From Prorocentrum cordatum (Eukaryota > Sar > Dinophyceae > Prorocentrales > Prorocentraceae): a stretch of DNA of 64,000 nucleotides. Of this stretch, positions 43,254-53,110 are shown one piece after another; position 1 is the stretch's first letter; each line of letters begins with the position of its first letter. The translations under genes and the position numbers were made by a program. The stretch is taken from the NCBI GenBank assembly GCA_963575745.1, contig CAUYUJ010003592.1:248001-312000 (forward strand). Reading direction: 5' to 3'. Under the pieces are notes generated by a model. The model saw nothing but the letters and a program-made list of their open reading frames with translations, did not search any database and was not told the DNA's origin.

Positions 43254-44771
43254 CTTGCTCTGTGCGTGTAGTTATGCGCGAATGCTCCCACGCTGTGCAA
43301 TGCCCCCCCCTTCTTCTCCGTTCAATTGCATCTGCGTTTCCTTCATCGCTCCATGAATTTTATGCCCCCCCCTCCTCTGGAATCTGATGGTTTCGATTTG
43401 AAGATGCATGCTGCGAGTGCTCATCTCGCTCAGGCACGCACGCGCGCGCATGGCCCATGCGGGGGGATGGGGTGGGATACTTAGGATAGGGGGGGCCACA
43501 GCCCACGGCAGCGCCAATGACAGCACTTGGGCCCCGCGGTCTGAGTTGGCACTGGATGTGCGCGCGATGTCATGATATCAAGGAGCATTCGCGCATGCGC
43601 GCAAATTTCTGCGTGCACTGTGCACCCCCCCTCCCACTTTGACCACCGGCGCCGCCTTCTATCAAATGCGACTGGTGGTGCATGCAGTCGCAATCCAGCC
43701 AGACGAGCTCTGGGACATGTTGCACTTGCGAGGCGATGACTCTCCGAGCTTTGGAAACGCCCCCCCCAGCATCTGTGCACGAACAATATATAATGCAGCG
43801 AGGGCGTCCAGGCGTTGGAGCGTGTCCTGACCACAGCGGCATTCCTAAACTCTGAAGCTGCTTACAAATGAGAGCGAAGCAGCCTGCGCCCGAGGAGTCG
43901 TGGACAACCTGCAGGTCAGCCATCCTCCTGTGGACGTCGACGCCGTCGATCCACGTCGGGCTGACCTCGCAGGCTCGCGGCGCCCGCTGCCCCGGGGGGA
44001 AGGGCGACGGCGGCGGCGGCGACGGCAGGGCGGTGGGCAGAAGCCGCCTCTGGCCATTCGGGCCATTCTCTTCCCCGCTTCTGCCAGAAGCGGGGAAGAG
44101 AATGGCCCCGACAGCCCGAGGGGAAGGGGGGCAGGAGAGGAGGGGCAGGGCAGGGCAGAGGAAGGATGGAGGGAATGGGCGATGGGTGAGGTTTCATTTG
44201 CAATAGTGCAATAGCCGTTCGGACCTCCCCCACATCGCGCATGTAGACGGAGGCTGCAAACAGGGCCTGGAGCTTGCACCGTTGCCACGCAGCGCTGTTG
44301 GTGGCGTCGCAACGGAAGAAATGGATGCTGCAGCCCCCCACTTCTCCGCCGGCGGCGGCGACCACTTCGCGGCTGGCCTCGTCGGCCGCGAAATCCCCAA
44401 AAACGTCCAGAGCGAAGGGGTCCTCATTCATGAATCTGTTTTCCCCATCGAAATAGAACAGCTTCGACGCAACCTGAAGGGGCGCCTCCGTGCGCAACTC
44501 CCACCTGTTCACTGTCGCGCGATGAACGTCAAGCTCAAGGACTCCCGAGCCTGCACGACGCCACGCAACCAGATGTAACTTTGAGCGCCAAGCTGACCCC
44601 GCCAACGTCAGAGAAATGGCCAGTGTTATTTTTGCGCAGCTCAGCGCTGTTCTTATCGTCCACAAGTTCAGTTCTAGCTTTTTTGCATATGTCTTCCCAG
44701 CGGCTAGCTTTCCTTCTGGCTATCTTCAACTCGGACTCCAGGTTAGCAATCTGAATGTCTTTGACTCTCAC
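38446..44771 (-). CDS. Transposase-like protein with C-terminal zinc finger, likely broken
   Basis: Inferred exons in transcription order: 44,771 to about 44,215; 43,965-43,656; 42,998-42,754; 42,616-42,057; 41,316 to about 40,500; 39,634-38,446. Exon 1 has a coiled helix (ANLESELKIARRKASRWEDI) and VNRWELRTEA. Exon 2 has ADLQVVHDSSGAG, CIIYCSCTDAGGG and the Cys/His segment LDCDCMHHQSHLI. Exon 3 contains NASRWGSVSACE, exon 4 FTAKMNRW, exon 5 LESVNSHIKMV and LPLLSSRVNLSK. The last exon is acidic/Ala-rich, then has CAAC, CPLCMLTWHRDC and CNMC, a C4HC3-like zinc finger. The D…CxxH and RWxS order recalls hAT-type DDE transposases, but I cannot place a full catalytic triad. The family seems widespread in dinoflagellates and its function is unknown. 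Three 1-nt shifts, all at homopolymers, break the frame near 44,548, 42,265 and 38,833. Confidence 0.6.
39655..39945. repeat. (CT)n microsatellite in an intron
   Basis: Almost continuous CT dinucleotides of about 290 bp in the last intron of the transposase-like gene. A similar tract of about 70 bp at 43,185-43,251 lies in its second intron, next to a short (TA)n. On the minus (transcribed) strand both are GA-rich. Confidence 0.95.
44060..44108. repeat. 49-bp perfect palindrome in intron 1
   Basis: Arms of 24 bp (starting GGGCCATTCTCTTCCC) around a single central C at 44,084, with no mismatch. It lies in the first intron of the transposase-like gene and would form a very stable hairpin in RNA or a cruciform in DNA. 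Confidence 0.95.
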
Positions 44772-45857
44772 CTTGGGCGGTCGACTTTTCGAAGGCAGGA
44801 GCTAGCAGGCTAACAGGGCATCCCGCGCCCAAGACAAATCGATCGCCCGTCGACTGAAGGAAAGAGTCGAGACAACTGGAAACCACGGAAACCATTGCAT
44901 CTGTTTAACGGTTTAAGGAGGAGGGGCGGCGGGCGGGGGCGGGGGAGAGCAGGGGCGGAGGCAAGGGGTGGATGGAGCCGCAGGGCAGCATCAGGCATCA
45001 GGGGGCAGAGGGGGAAATAGAATATGAAAGCCACTTCAGGGCTCCAGGATCAGACCCCAGGGCCCCAGGATCAGACAGAAACAACCCCGTGGACTCAGTG
45101 GGCCCAGACCCAGGGCCCCAGGGCCCCAGGAATGCCAGAGCATGGCCGAGAGGAAGGATGCGGCAGCGCCTCATCTTGGAGCGCCACCACGACAGCCTGC
45201 TGCTCCGGCGCCTCCGGCGCCACGATCTGGGCCGCGAGGTGGTCGAGAAGTGGTCCTGGCAGGAAGGGGTGGTGAGAGCAACTGACAGACTGAGAGAGGG
45301 GGGTCACTGTCCTGCGCGAGCGGCCTCCCACTTTGCGGAGGTCGACGCCGATGTCCCTGAGCACGGCCTCCACGGCTGAGACGCCGTAGCCGCCCGCCTC
45401 CGCGGGCGCCCCGGGCGGAAGGGGTCTGGGAGGAGGGAGAGGAGGGACGAGGAAGAGGAGGAGGAGGAGGAGGAGGAGGAGGAGGACGACGACGACGACG
45501 ACGACGACGACGAGGCGAGGGGCAAGGAGAAGGGGGAGGAGGAGGAGGAGGAGGAGGAGGAGGAGGGGAAGGAAAATGGGAGGGAAGGGCGGCGAAGCCC
45601 CAGGGGCGGGATCCCCCCCCCTCCCCCCCCGCCTTTCTCGACGTCGACCCCCTCCCCCTCATCCCGCATCCCTTCATGATGTAATTTCTTTCTTCTCCCC
45701 CCCTCATCCTTCGGTACTTCCTCCTCTCCGCTGCCTCCTCTTCCTCCCCCCCTCTGCATTGTCTTCCTCATATTTCCTCCTCTACCATATCTTCTTAGAC
45801 CGCCCCCTCCTCCTCAGTCCTTCCCTCCTCCTCAGACCCCTCAGATTCCACAATTAC
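44772..45857. other. Mostly noncoding; one weak exon candidate and (GGA)n
   Basis: On the minus strand about 45,385-45,320 reads GGYGVSAVEAVLRDIGVDLR, which is protein-like but too short to call. A GGA/GAC repeat follows at 45,430-45,570 and CT-rich sequence to 45,857. Confidence 0.45.
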
Positions 45858-46262
45858 TCAATGTGAATACTACTCTCCCTCTTCCTCTGATGGCGGCCTG
45901 AAAGTAGTTGACCCCCCCCGCGTATTGTTTTTTTCATACGCAGGATTCCTGGGAGTTGGGTTTTCGCCTGCGTTTTTTTTCAAAATGCTGCTCTCGCTGA
46001 GGCGCCGGCCTCATTTCTGCTCCCGAATCGTTCCGAATCGTGCTCCCGCTGCAGCGTGGGCCTCATTTTCGGATCGGTGTTTGGCCTCCGTCGTTCAGGA
46101 TGGCGTTCTCGCCCCAGCGCGGGCCTCTTTCTCGCGCGCCCATCCGCCCGCCACCACCGCGCCGCACCACCACCACCACCACCACCGCCACCACCACCAC
46201 CACCACCACCCACCACCACCACCACCACCACCACCAGCACCACCACCACCATCACCACCACC

Positions 46263-46293
<31 letters not shown>

Positions 46294-46484
46294 CCACCAC
46301 AACCACGCACACACGCACGCACGCGCGCGCGCACCACCACCCACTACGCACGCGCGCGCGGAGCCATAGGTCCGCTACGGCACGCGTCAGCGGATATAGA
46401 AAATCAGCGCCATGGTGAGTGAGGGATGGGAAGGACATGGGAGGGAGGGGTAGGACGTCAGATATGACGCGAGCGCACCTAGCT
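45858..46484 (+). repeat. Repeat element R5, plus-oriented copy
   Basis: Reverse-complement partner of 24,560-25,166, with the same order of landmarks. The core is a (CCA)n tract at about 46,160-46,310. Translation across it gives His/Thr runs and is not a gene. Confidence 0.85.
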
Positions 46485-46489
46485 TGTCC

Positions 46490-46712
46490 TCACCTCCTCC
46501 TCCTCACTCCTCCTCCTCGTTCTTCTCTCCCCCTCCTCCTCTTCCTCCTCCTCTCCTTCTCTCTCCTCCAGCCTCCGTCAGTCCTCCCTCCTCCCGGACT
46601 CCCCGACTCACCTCTTCCTCCTCACCTCCTCACCTCCTCCTCCTCCTCCTCCTCTCCTCCTCCTCCTCCTCCTCCTCCTCCTCCTCCTCATCCTCCTCCT
46701 CCTCCTCCTCCG
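46490..46712. repeat. (CCT)n microsatellite
   Basis: CTCCTC repeats directly abutting R5, as GA-rich sequence abuts the partner copy at 24.3-24.56 kb. Confidence 0.85.
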
Positions 46713-47119
46713 AGCGGCCTCTGCCACCCAGTGGCTGCTCCACCGCGCCAGCCAGCGCGTCGCCGCCGGCCCAGGCGGCCCGACCTGGGCACAGAAAGGC
46801 AGCGCGCTGCGACGCGCGCGGGAGAGGGGGGGGAAGGGATATGGCGGGGGCGAGCAGGATGGAGAAAACAACAACAAAGATGAGGAAATGAAGAGGAGGA
46901 ATGAGGAGGGAGAGCAGGAGGCGGAGGGGGGAGGGAGATGGTGGAGGAGGAGGAATAAATGCAGGTGGTAAATTTGGTGAAGAACGAGAAGGGATACCAG
47001 GGATAAGAGACAGAAACGCAGTTGCCACGGTGGGGGGACGATAAGAAAGACAAGGGGGAGAAAGAGGGAGAAGGAGCGGAAAGGCTGAAGCGGAGTTAAA
47101 TGGCGAGGAGGAGAGAGGG

Positions 47120-47333
47120 GATAGAGATAACAACCCGAAGCGTATCGGCCCCACCGTATCCCCCCATTGTCGTCAGCCCAGGGCACCACGTCGGCGCCGA
47201 CGACGTCGTCCCAAGCGCGGCCGAACCCATCCAGGCCCGCCGCCGTCACATACGGCGACCCCGCTGGAGTCGAACGCACATACTTCCTCACCAAGAATTC
47301 CAGCTTTGCCCTGGTGGCGGACATGCACTCGAT
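47120..47333 (-). CDS. Candidate exon, unknown gene
   Basis: On the minus strand the sequence after CGCCACCAG reads AKLEFLVRKYVRSTPAG, then LDGFGRAWDDVVGADVVPWA and RWGRYASG. Composition is protein-like and unlike the low-complexity DNA on both sides. Neither neighbouring exons nor a family could be identified, so this may be a gene remnant. Confidence 0.3.
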
Positions 47334-47479
47334 CAATTAAAATGGCTGCGGGGGGGCGCCACGAAACGCAACGAGCGCAAACTGGGACACGGCGAATCTG
47401 AGAAACCAGGGCGTCACCAGCCCACGGAACAACAACATTGTAGCATCCTCGCAAAACAGGGAAAGGGTGGTTGGAACCT

Positions 47480-48300
47480 ACAAATTGACTCAGAATCCAG
47501 ATCCCGATCTACAAATTCAACATACCAGAAGTCTGTAGGGGCCAACCTTCACTGATGAACACAATCCCGCGGCTCCGAATTCCGAGTTTCGTGCAAATCG
47601 TTCGGGCCACAGTCCATTGGATAATATAGAATCCCGACCCTTTACAATCAAACTCGAAGTGATTTCGGTGGAGACGAGTTGCCCAACATTCGTAATGCAT
47701 AAGTCAGCAACACCCAAAAACGAACGCAGAGGTCAGCAGGAAAAAAACTTCAGAATACATAGGCCCGAAGGAATAACGAGCCCATATTGTATAGGTCAGC
47801 AAACCAAACAAATCCATAATGCATAGGCCAGCAGGAAGAAAAACACCAGAATGTATATACCAGCAAGAGAAGAAAAAACAACATGCATAAAACACCATCA
47901 AGAAAAATCTACAATGTCTGTATATGTCAGCTGGAACAAAAACATAATGTATATATCAGCAAGAACGGTGAACCAACATAGCCAGGAATCAATAATGCAT
48001 AGGTCTACACGAAAAACTACAATAAGACATACGCCAGCAGAAAAAAAACTATTAATCATTATGTCGGCATGCTGAAAAAAACTTAAAAATGCATGAGTCA
48101 CCATAGCAAAACAACTATATATATATTGCCACAAAGAAAAATATTTGTATATTAAATATACCCGCAGCACAAATCAATTTTATATGCATATCAGCAACAG
48201 AGAAAATCAACACATATGTGTATACTAGCAACACAAAAAACATAAATATGTATAATTCAAAAGGAAGAAAATACAGAATCACATATACTTCAACGCTGCT
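47480..48300. repeat. AT-rich island with degenerate ~50-bp repeats
   Basis: Abrupt change to A-rich sequence. Words such as ATAATGCATAGG, GTCAGCA and AAGAAAAAA recur at roughly 25-60 bp intervals, indicating a decayed tandem array. No open frame of note. It is the longest AT-rich stretch in the window. Confidence 0.75.
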
Positions 48301-48311
48301 CTTCCTCTGCG

Positions 48312-48400
48312 AATTCCTAAGGAATCAAAGGACAGGGGGCGTGGAGACCGACCGTCTTGGGTCAGCGCAACAGGGCAAATTCACAACCCTAGCCCTCGAG
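48312..48400 (-). repeat. Dispersed repeat R4, inverted copy
   Basis: Reverse complement of 21,147-21,232 (GGACAGGGGGCGTGGAGACC; CGACCGTCTTGGGTCAGCGC; ACAACCCTAGCCCTCGAG). Lies exactly between the AT-rich island and a GGA block. Confidence 0.85.
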
Positions 48401-48464
48401 AGCCGCGCGCGGCCCCCTCCCTCGGGAGTTGGGCGGTGGGAAGACGAACGCCAGATTGAGAGGA

Positions 48465-48467
48465 GGA

Positions 48468-48498
<31 letters not shown>

Positions 48499-48628
48499 GA
48501 GGAGGAGGAGGAGGAGGAGGAGGAGGAGGAGACGGTGGAAGAGGGGGGGGAGCCGGAGGAGGAGGAGCAGGAGGAGGAGGAGGATGATGAGGATGAGGAG
48601 GAGGAGGTGGTGGAGGAGGAGGAGGAGG

Positions 48629-48664
<36 letters not shown>

Positions 48665-48787
48665 AGCAGAAGGAGTTGGAGGAGGAGGAGGAGGAGGAGG
48701 AGAGACGGTGAGAGGGGGGAGGAGGGAGGAGGAGGAGGAGGAGGAGGAGGAGGAGGAGGAGGAGGAGGAGGAGGAGGAGGAGGAGGA

Positions 48788-48825
<38 letters not shown>

Positions 48826-50330
48826 AGAGGAGCAAGAGGAGGAGGAGGAGGAGGAGGAGGAGGCCCGGAGGAGGCCCCCCCAGTAGTTTGTAGTTTTGGA
48901 AGGCGGGGAACTGGCGCGCAGTCGGTCGCACGAGGAGGAGGAGGAGGTGGAGGAGGAGGAGAGGGACGCGGGAGGAGGAGGAGGAGGAGGAAGAGGAGGA
49001 GGAGGAGGAGGAGGAGGAGGAGGAAGAGGAGGACGGGAAGTGGAAAGGAAGAACCTTTGCAAAAGGCTGCGTGGCTTCTCAGAAGGCTTCGTGCCTTTTG
49101 AGCATGTTTTCTTGTCCTCTGGTACGCACTAGAAAGTTTTGTTTCAGAGAGCTGCGGGACTTCGGAGCCTTCTGAGATGTCCCGCCCCTTTCCACATCCC
49201 CCCCGGCTCGCCGCCGACAGGAGGAGAGGGTAATTGGAAATTGGAAAACGGGGCGCTTGCAGGTGGACGAGTTGGAGGGGAAGGGGGACTAGGAGGACAA
49301 CCAAAATCACGACGTGGAGGAGGCGGACAGAGCTGGAGGAGGAGGAGGAAAAAGAAGAGGAGGAGGAAGAAGAGGAGCAGGAGGAGGAGGAAAAGGAGGG
49401 AGGAGGAACACGAGGCAGGAGGGCGGAGGAGGAGGAGGAGGAGGAGGAGGAGGAGGAGGAAGCAGAGGAGGAGGAAGAAGAGGAGCAGGAGGAGGAGGAA
49501 AAGGAGGGAGGAGGAAAACGAGGCAGGAGGGCGGAGGAAGGAGGAGGAGGAGGAGGAGATGGAAGAGAGGAGGGGGAGGGAGGAGGAGGAGGAGGAGGAG
49601 AGCGGATGAGAAGTGGAGCAGGAAGGAGGCGGATGAGACAGAAGGAGGAGGGAGCATCAGGAGGAGAATCAGGCCTGAGGAGTAGGAGCGGGGGGAAGAG
49701 GGTTGGGTGGGAGGAGGAGGAGGAGGAGAAGGAGGATGAGGAGGAGGTAGGCGAGAGGAGGAGGGCAATGAAACTAGAGAGAGGAGGAGCTGGAGCTTTT
49801 GATAAGGAGAGGCGGCGGAGGACGAAAAAGAGGAGGAGGAGGAGGAGCAGAAGCAAGGCACGGGGGGAGGACGAGGGGAAGGCAGCCTTTCGGGGTGGAG
49901 GTCGGCCTCTCCACCACTTGGGCAGGTCCTCGAGCCGTGCGCACCTCCCGGCGGGCAGCGGCGGCCGGCGGGCGCCCGCCCCCCCCCGAGGAGCCAGTGC
50001 CAGTTCTCGCACAACCTGAGCTGGCCGAGGCGGCGTCTTCGGAAGCGCCGGTCGACGGGGGGCGAGCAGCAGGAGGAGGAGCCGGAGGAAGAGCCGGAGG
50101 AGGAGCCGGAGGAGGAGCCGGAGGAGGAGGAGGAGGAGGAGGAGGAGGAGGAGGAGGGGGAGGAGCAGGAGGAGGAGGAGGAGGGAGGAGGAGCAGGAGG
50201 AGGAGGAGGGAGGACGGAGGAGTAGGAGGAGGGCGGCGGAAAGAGGAGGGCCGAGGAGGAGGAGGAGGAGGAGGAGGAGGAGGAGGAGGAGGAGGAGGAG
50301 GAGGGGGAGGAGGATCGGGAGGCGGACCTC
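48465..50330. repeat. Long (GGA)n-rich low-complexity block
   Basis: GGA/GCA repeats at about 48,465-48,870, 48,930-49,035, 49,320-49,620 and 50,070-50,320, with short ordinary-complexity stretches between (for example 49,036-49,300 and 49,900-50,060). Open frames up to 686 codons on the minus strand encode Ser/Leu/Pro runs and are rejected. Confidence 0.9.
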
Positions 50331-50443
50331 GTCCTGTCCACTGTTTTTGAGGGGAGGGTGTGCCTCGTCAGCGGCGTCCGGGTGGGACGTCGCCCTCCGC
50401 CCGGGCACGTCGAGAACGCCTCCGGAGTGGCACACAGGCACCC

Positions 50444-50660
50444 CGTACGTGTGGTTTCCTGTTCTGCCTGCTCAGGACACCAAGCCGACACGCCTGGCGC
50501 CGCGGCCGTCATTTTCCAGGCTTGCGCCTGCCAGGTTTTGGCCTCGGGTCGTTTTCACCAAACCACGTTTTACGAAAGGAGGTCTGTCCATCCCCGATAC
50601 ATGTGGTTTCCTGTTTTGCCTTCTGAGGACACCACGCCGACGCGCCTGGCCCCAGTGGAC
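50444..50660 (+). repeat. Imperfect ~153-bp tandem duplication
   Basis: GTGTGGTTTCCTGTTCTGCC with GGACACCAAGCCGACACGCC at about 50,449 recurs with few changes about 153 bp later (GTGGTTTCCTGTTTTGCC, GGACACCACGCCGACGCGCC). Confidence 0.75.
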
Positions 50661-50815
50661 ATGTGTCCACAATATGGACACGTGCCGGGACCGCGGATTC
50701 AGAGGAGGACCAGAAGGATGATGATGCGGCGGAAGGGAAGCGGTGGAGGCACTGGGAGGAGGAGAAGGGGGAGGACAGCGACCAGCGCGAATCCAAGTCT
50801 CATCCAGGATGTTAG

Positions 50816-53110
50816 AACGCATCCTCCTTTCAAGGTCCCTTGTTATTAGCCCTAATTCACTTCCTCTGAGGGAAGTTCCCCGTTGGGAGCAAACCGTTTG
50901 AAGGTCCTGAAACGTGACAAACCACCACTTTCTGGACTTCAGCGCTACGAATCAATACGATTGTTGCGTAGTGACGATCCTGCATCGTGCAAGAACACCA
51001 CTTCTCGGACTTCGCACCGCCAGTCAACGCAACCGCTGTGGCCTAACAAACCTGATTTGTTTCGCAACAGTACTCCCGCACGTTTATCATTAGTTTGGGA
51101 CGAATGTGCGCAGCTTTAAGGCGAGAGTCACAATCCGAAAAAGAACCGCCCTCCATCCGAGAAGCTCTGGCACATGTTTCAGGCGAGTGCGCGCGACGCC
51201 AAGGCGAGAGCCACACTTTGAAAACCACACGCCCGCTCTATGCAGCTCTTGCAAATGATTACACTGGATGTGCGCGGTGCTACCCGCGACCTCCACCTTC
51301 CATACCTTCCGACATCCGCGGGAGGTGCGGCATCATTTTTCGGAAGCCGCGGAAACATTCTACGCCATCCAAGGAAGCCCAGATAATCAAAAAAAAGCGG
51401 AACATTGAGGCGGAAGGTCTGGACAAATGAGGGGCAGGGTTCATGGAGAGAGCCACATGTTGCAAGGGCGCCCTCGAGGGCGCGAAGTTATTCGCGCTTC
51501 GCGGTTCTGCTCCGATTCTTCCTCACCCTCATCTTCTCCTTTGGGAGGCGGTGCGAGAGCGCGAAGTGATTCGCACTTCGCGCTTCGCGCAGCGCGAAGT
51601 GCGAAGTTGGGAGCCCTTGTTTTGGAAGCGGCCCGCCCTGCATCTGTGAAATTGCTCCCAATATTCCAGCGTCGCGCTCACAGGCGGCAAGAGGGCCTTC
51701 GTGCGGCTGGCGTCGGGGTCCGACACGGAGGATTGCGCTATATGGAACAGGAGTTGGGCATTGGCGGGGGCGAAGGGAGGAGGAGGAGGAGGAGGAAGAA
51801 GAAGAATAATAAGAATAAGAAGACGAATACGAAGAAGAATAATCATAGTAATAAGGATAAGGAGAAGGATAATAATAATACTAATAATAGTAATAATAAT
51901 AATAAAAAATAATATGACGAAGAAGAAGAAGAGGCGGAGGAGGAGGAGGAGGAGGATGAGGGGGGAGCGGCGGAGGCGGACGGAGGCGGAGAGGAGGCGG
52001 AGGGAGGGGAGGAGGAGGGCGGAGGAGGAGGCGGAGAACAGGAAGGTGCCTGGGACTGAGGGGCGCGTCTGGGTGGCGGCGGCAAGGGGTATGAGGAATG
52101 AGGAGGGAAAAACGGGGAAAACTGCCTTGCTCCACCCCCTCCTCCTGGGAGGAGGTTGAGGGGTGGCGGGCAGCCGAGCGGCAGGATGAGGGGGGAGAGG
52201 CGGAGGAGGAGGAGGAGGAGGAGGAGGGAGGAGGGGGGGTAGGAGGTGGAGGAGGCCGGGGGAAGGAGGAGGAGGAGGAGGGAGGGGGAGGAGGGGGAGG
52301 AGGAGGAGGAGGAGGAGGGAGGCGGAGGAGGAGGAGGAGGAGGAGGCGGCGGTTGAGGAGGAGGCGGGGGGGAGGAGGAGGAGGAGGAGGAGGAGGAGGA
52401 GGGGGAGGAGGAGGAGGAGGAGGAGGAGGAGGAGGACCAGTGCAATCCCACGAGTCATCAACGATGTTGGAGTAAACCCTCCCTCCAAGCTCCCTCTGCA
52501 TAGGCCTCTACAACGATTCATTTCAATTCAGGGAACTGCCTTGCTGGAAGACAACCATCTGAAAACCCTGAAGCATGCCAAAACATTGTCCTCGGGATTC
52601 CAACGCCACGGAGCAACCTGACTGGTGCGATTTGACGGTCCTGAGTCTTGCCACAACGTCATTTTTGGGACTTCAGCACCGCCAGTGAACGTAATTGCAC
52701 GTAATTGCTGCACCCGCAAAATCTGGTACTAGGAACATGGCAGCCCGCGAAATTCTTGCAAATGTTTGGAACGAATGTGCGCGGCGCTATGGCGAGAGCC
52801 ACATGTTGAATAAGAACCGCCCTCAGTCCGCGAAGCTCTGGCAGATTTCTAAAACGAATGTGAGCGGCGCTAAGGCGCGAACCACATTTTGAACACAGGT
52901 TATCCCCAACCCGTGAAACTCTTGCAACTGTCTAAGACGAATGTGCGCGGCGCTAAGGCGAGAGCCACATTTTGAAAGCCACCGACCCTCAATCCGTGAA
53001 ACTCTTGCACATGTTTTAAAACATGTGCGCGGCGACAAGGCGAGAGCCACATTTTGATAACCACTCGCTTTCCATAGGTGAAAGTGTTGCCAATGTTGCA
53101 GCATGAGGGT
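50816..53110 (+). repeat. Cluster of R2 and R3 dispersed repeats with (GGA)n
   Basis: R3-like sequence at 50,816-51,030 and 52,440-52,735. R2 units (GGCGAGAGCCACATTTTGAA and variants) occur at about 51,115-51,290 and four to five times at 52,780-53,080. GGA blocks lie at 51,775-51,960 and 52,190-52,435, and a short AAT-rich tract at about 51,860-51,910. No gene. Confidence 0.75.
51570..51605. repeat. 14-bp stem palindrome
   Basis: TTCGCACTTCGCGC and GCGCGAAGTGCGAA flank an 8-nt loop without mismatch. Related GCGAAGT words surround it. Confidence 0.9.

Noticed and set aside
48381-50441. A 686-codon minus-strand open frame
   Set aside because: Encoded by (GGA)n and related repeats; peptides are Ser/Leu/Pro runs.
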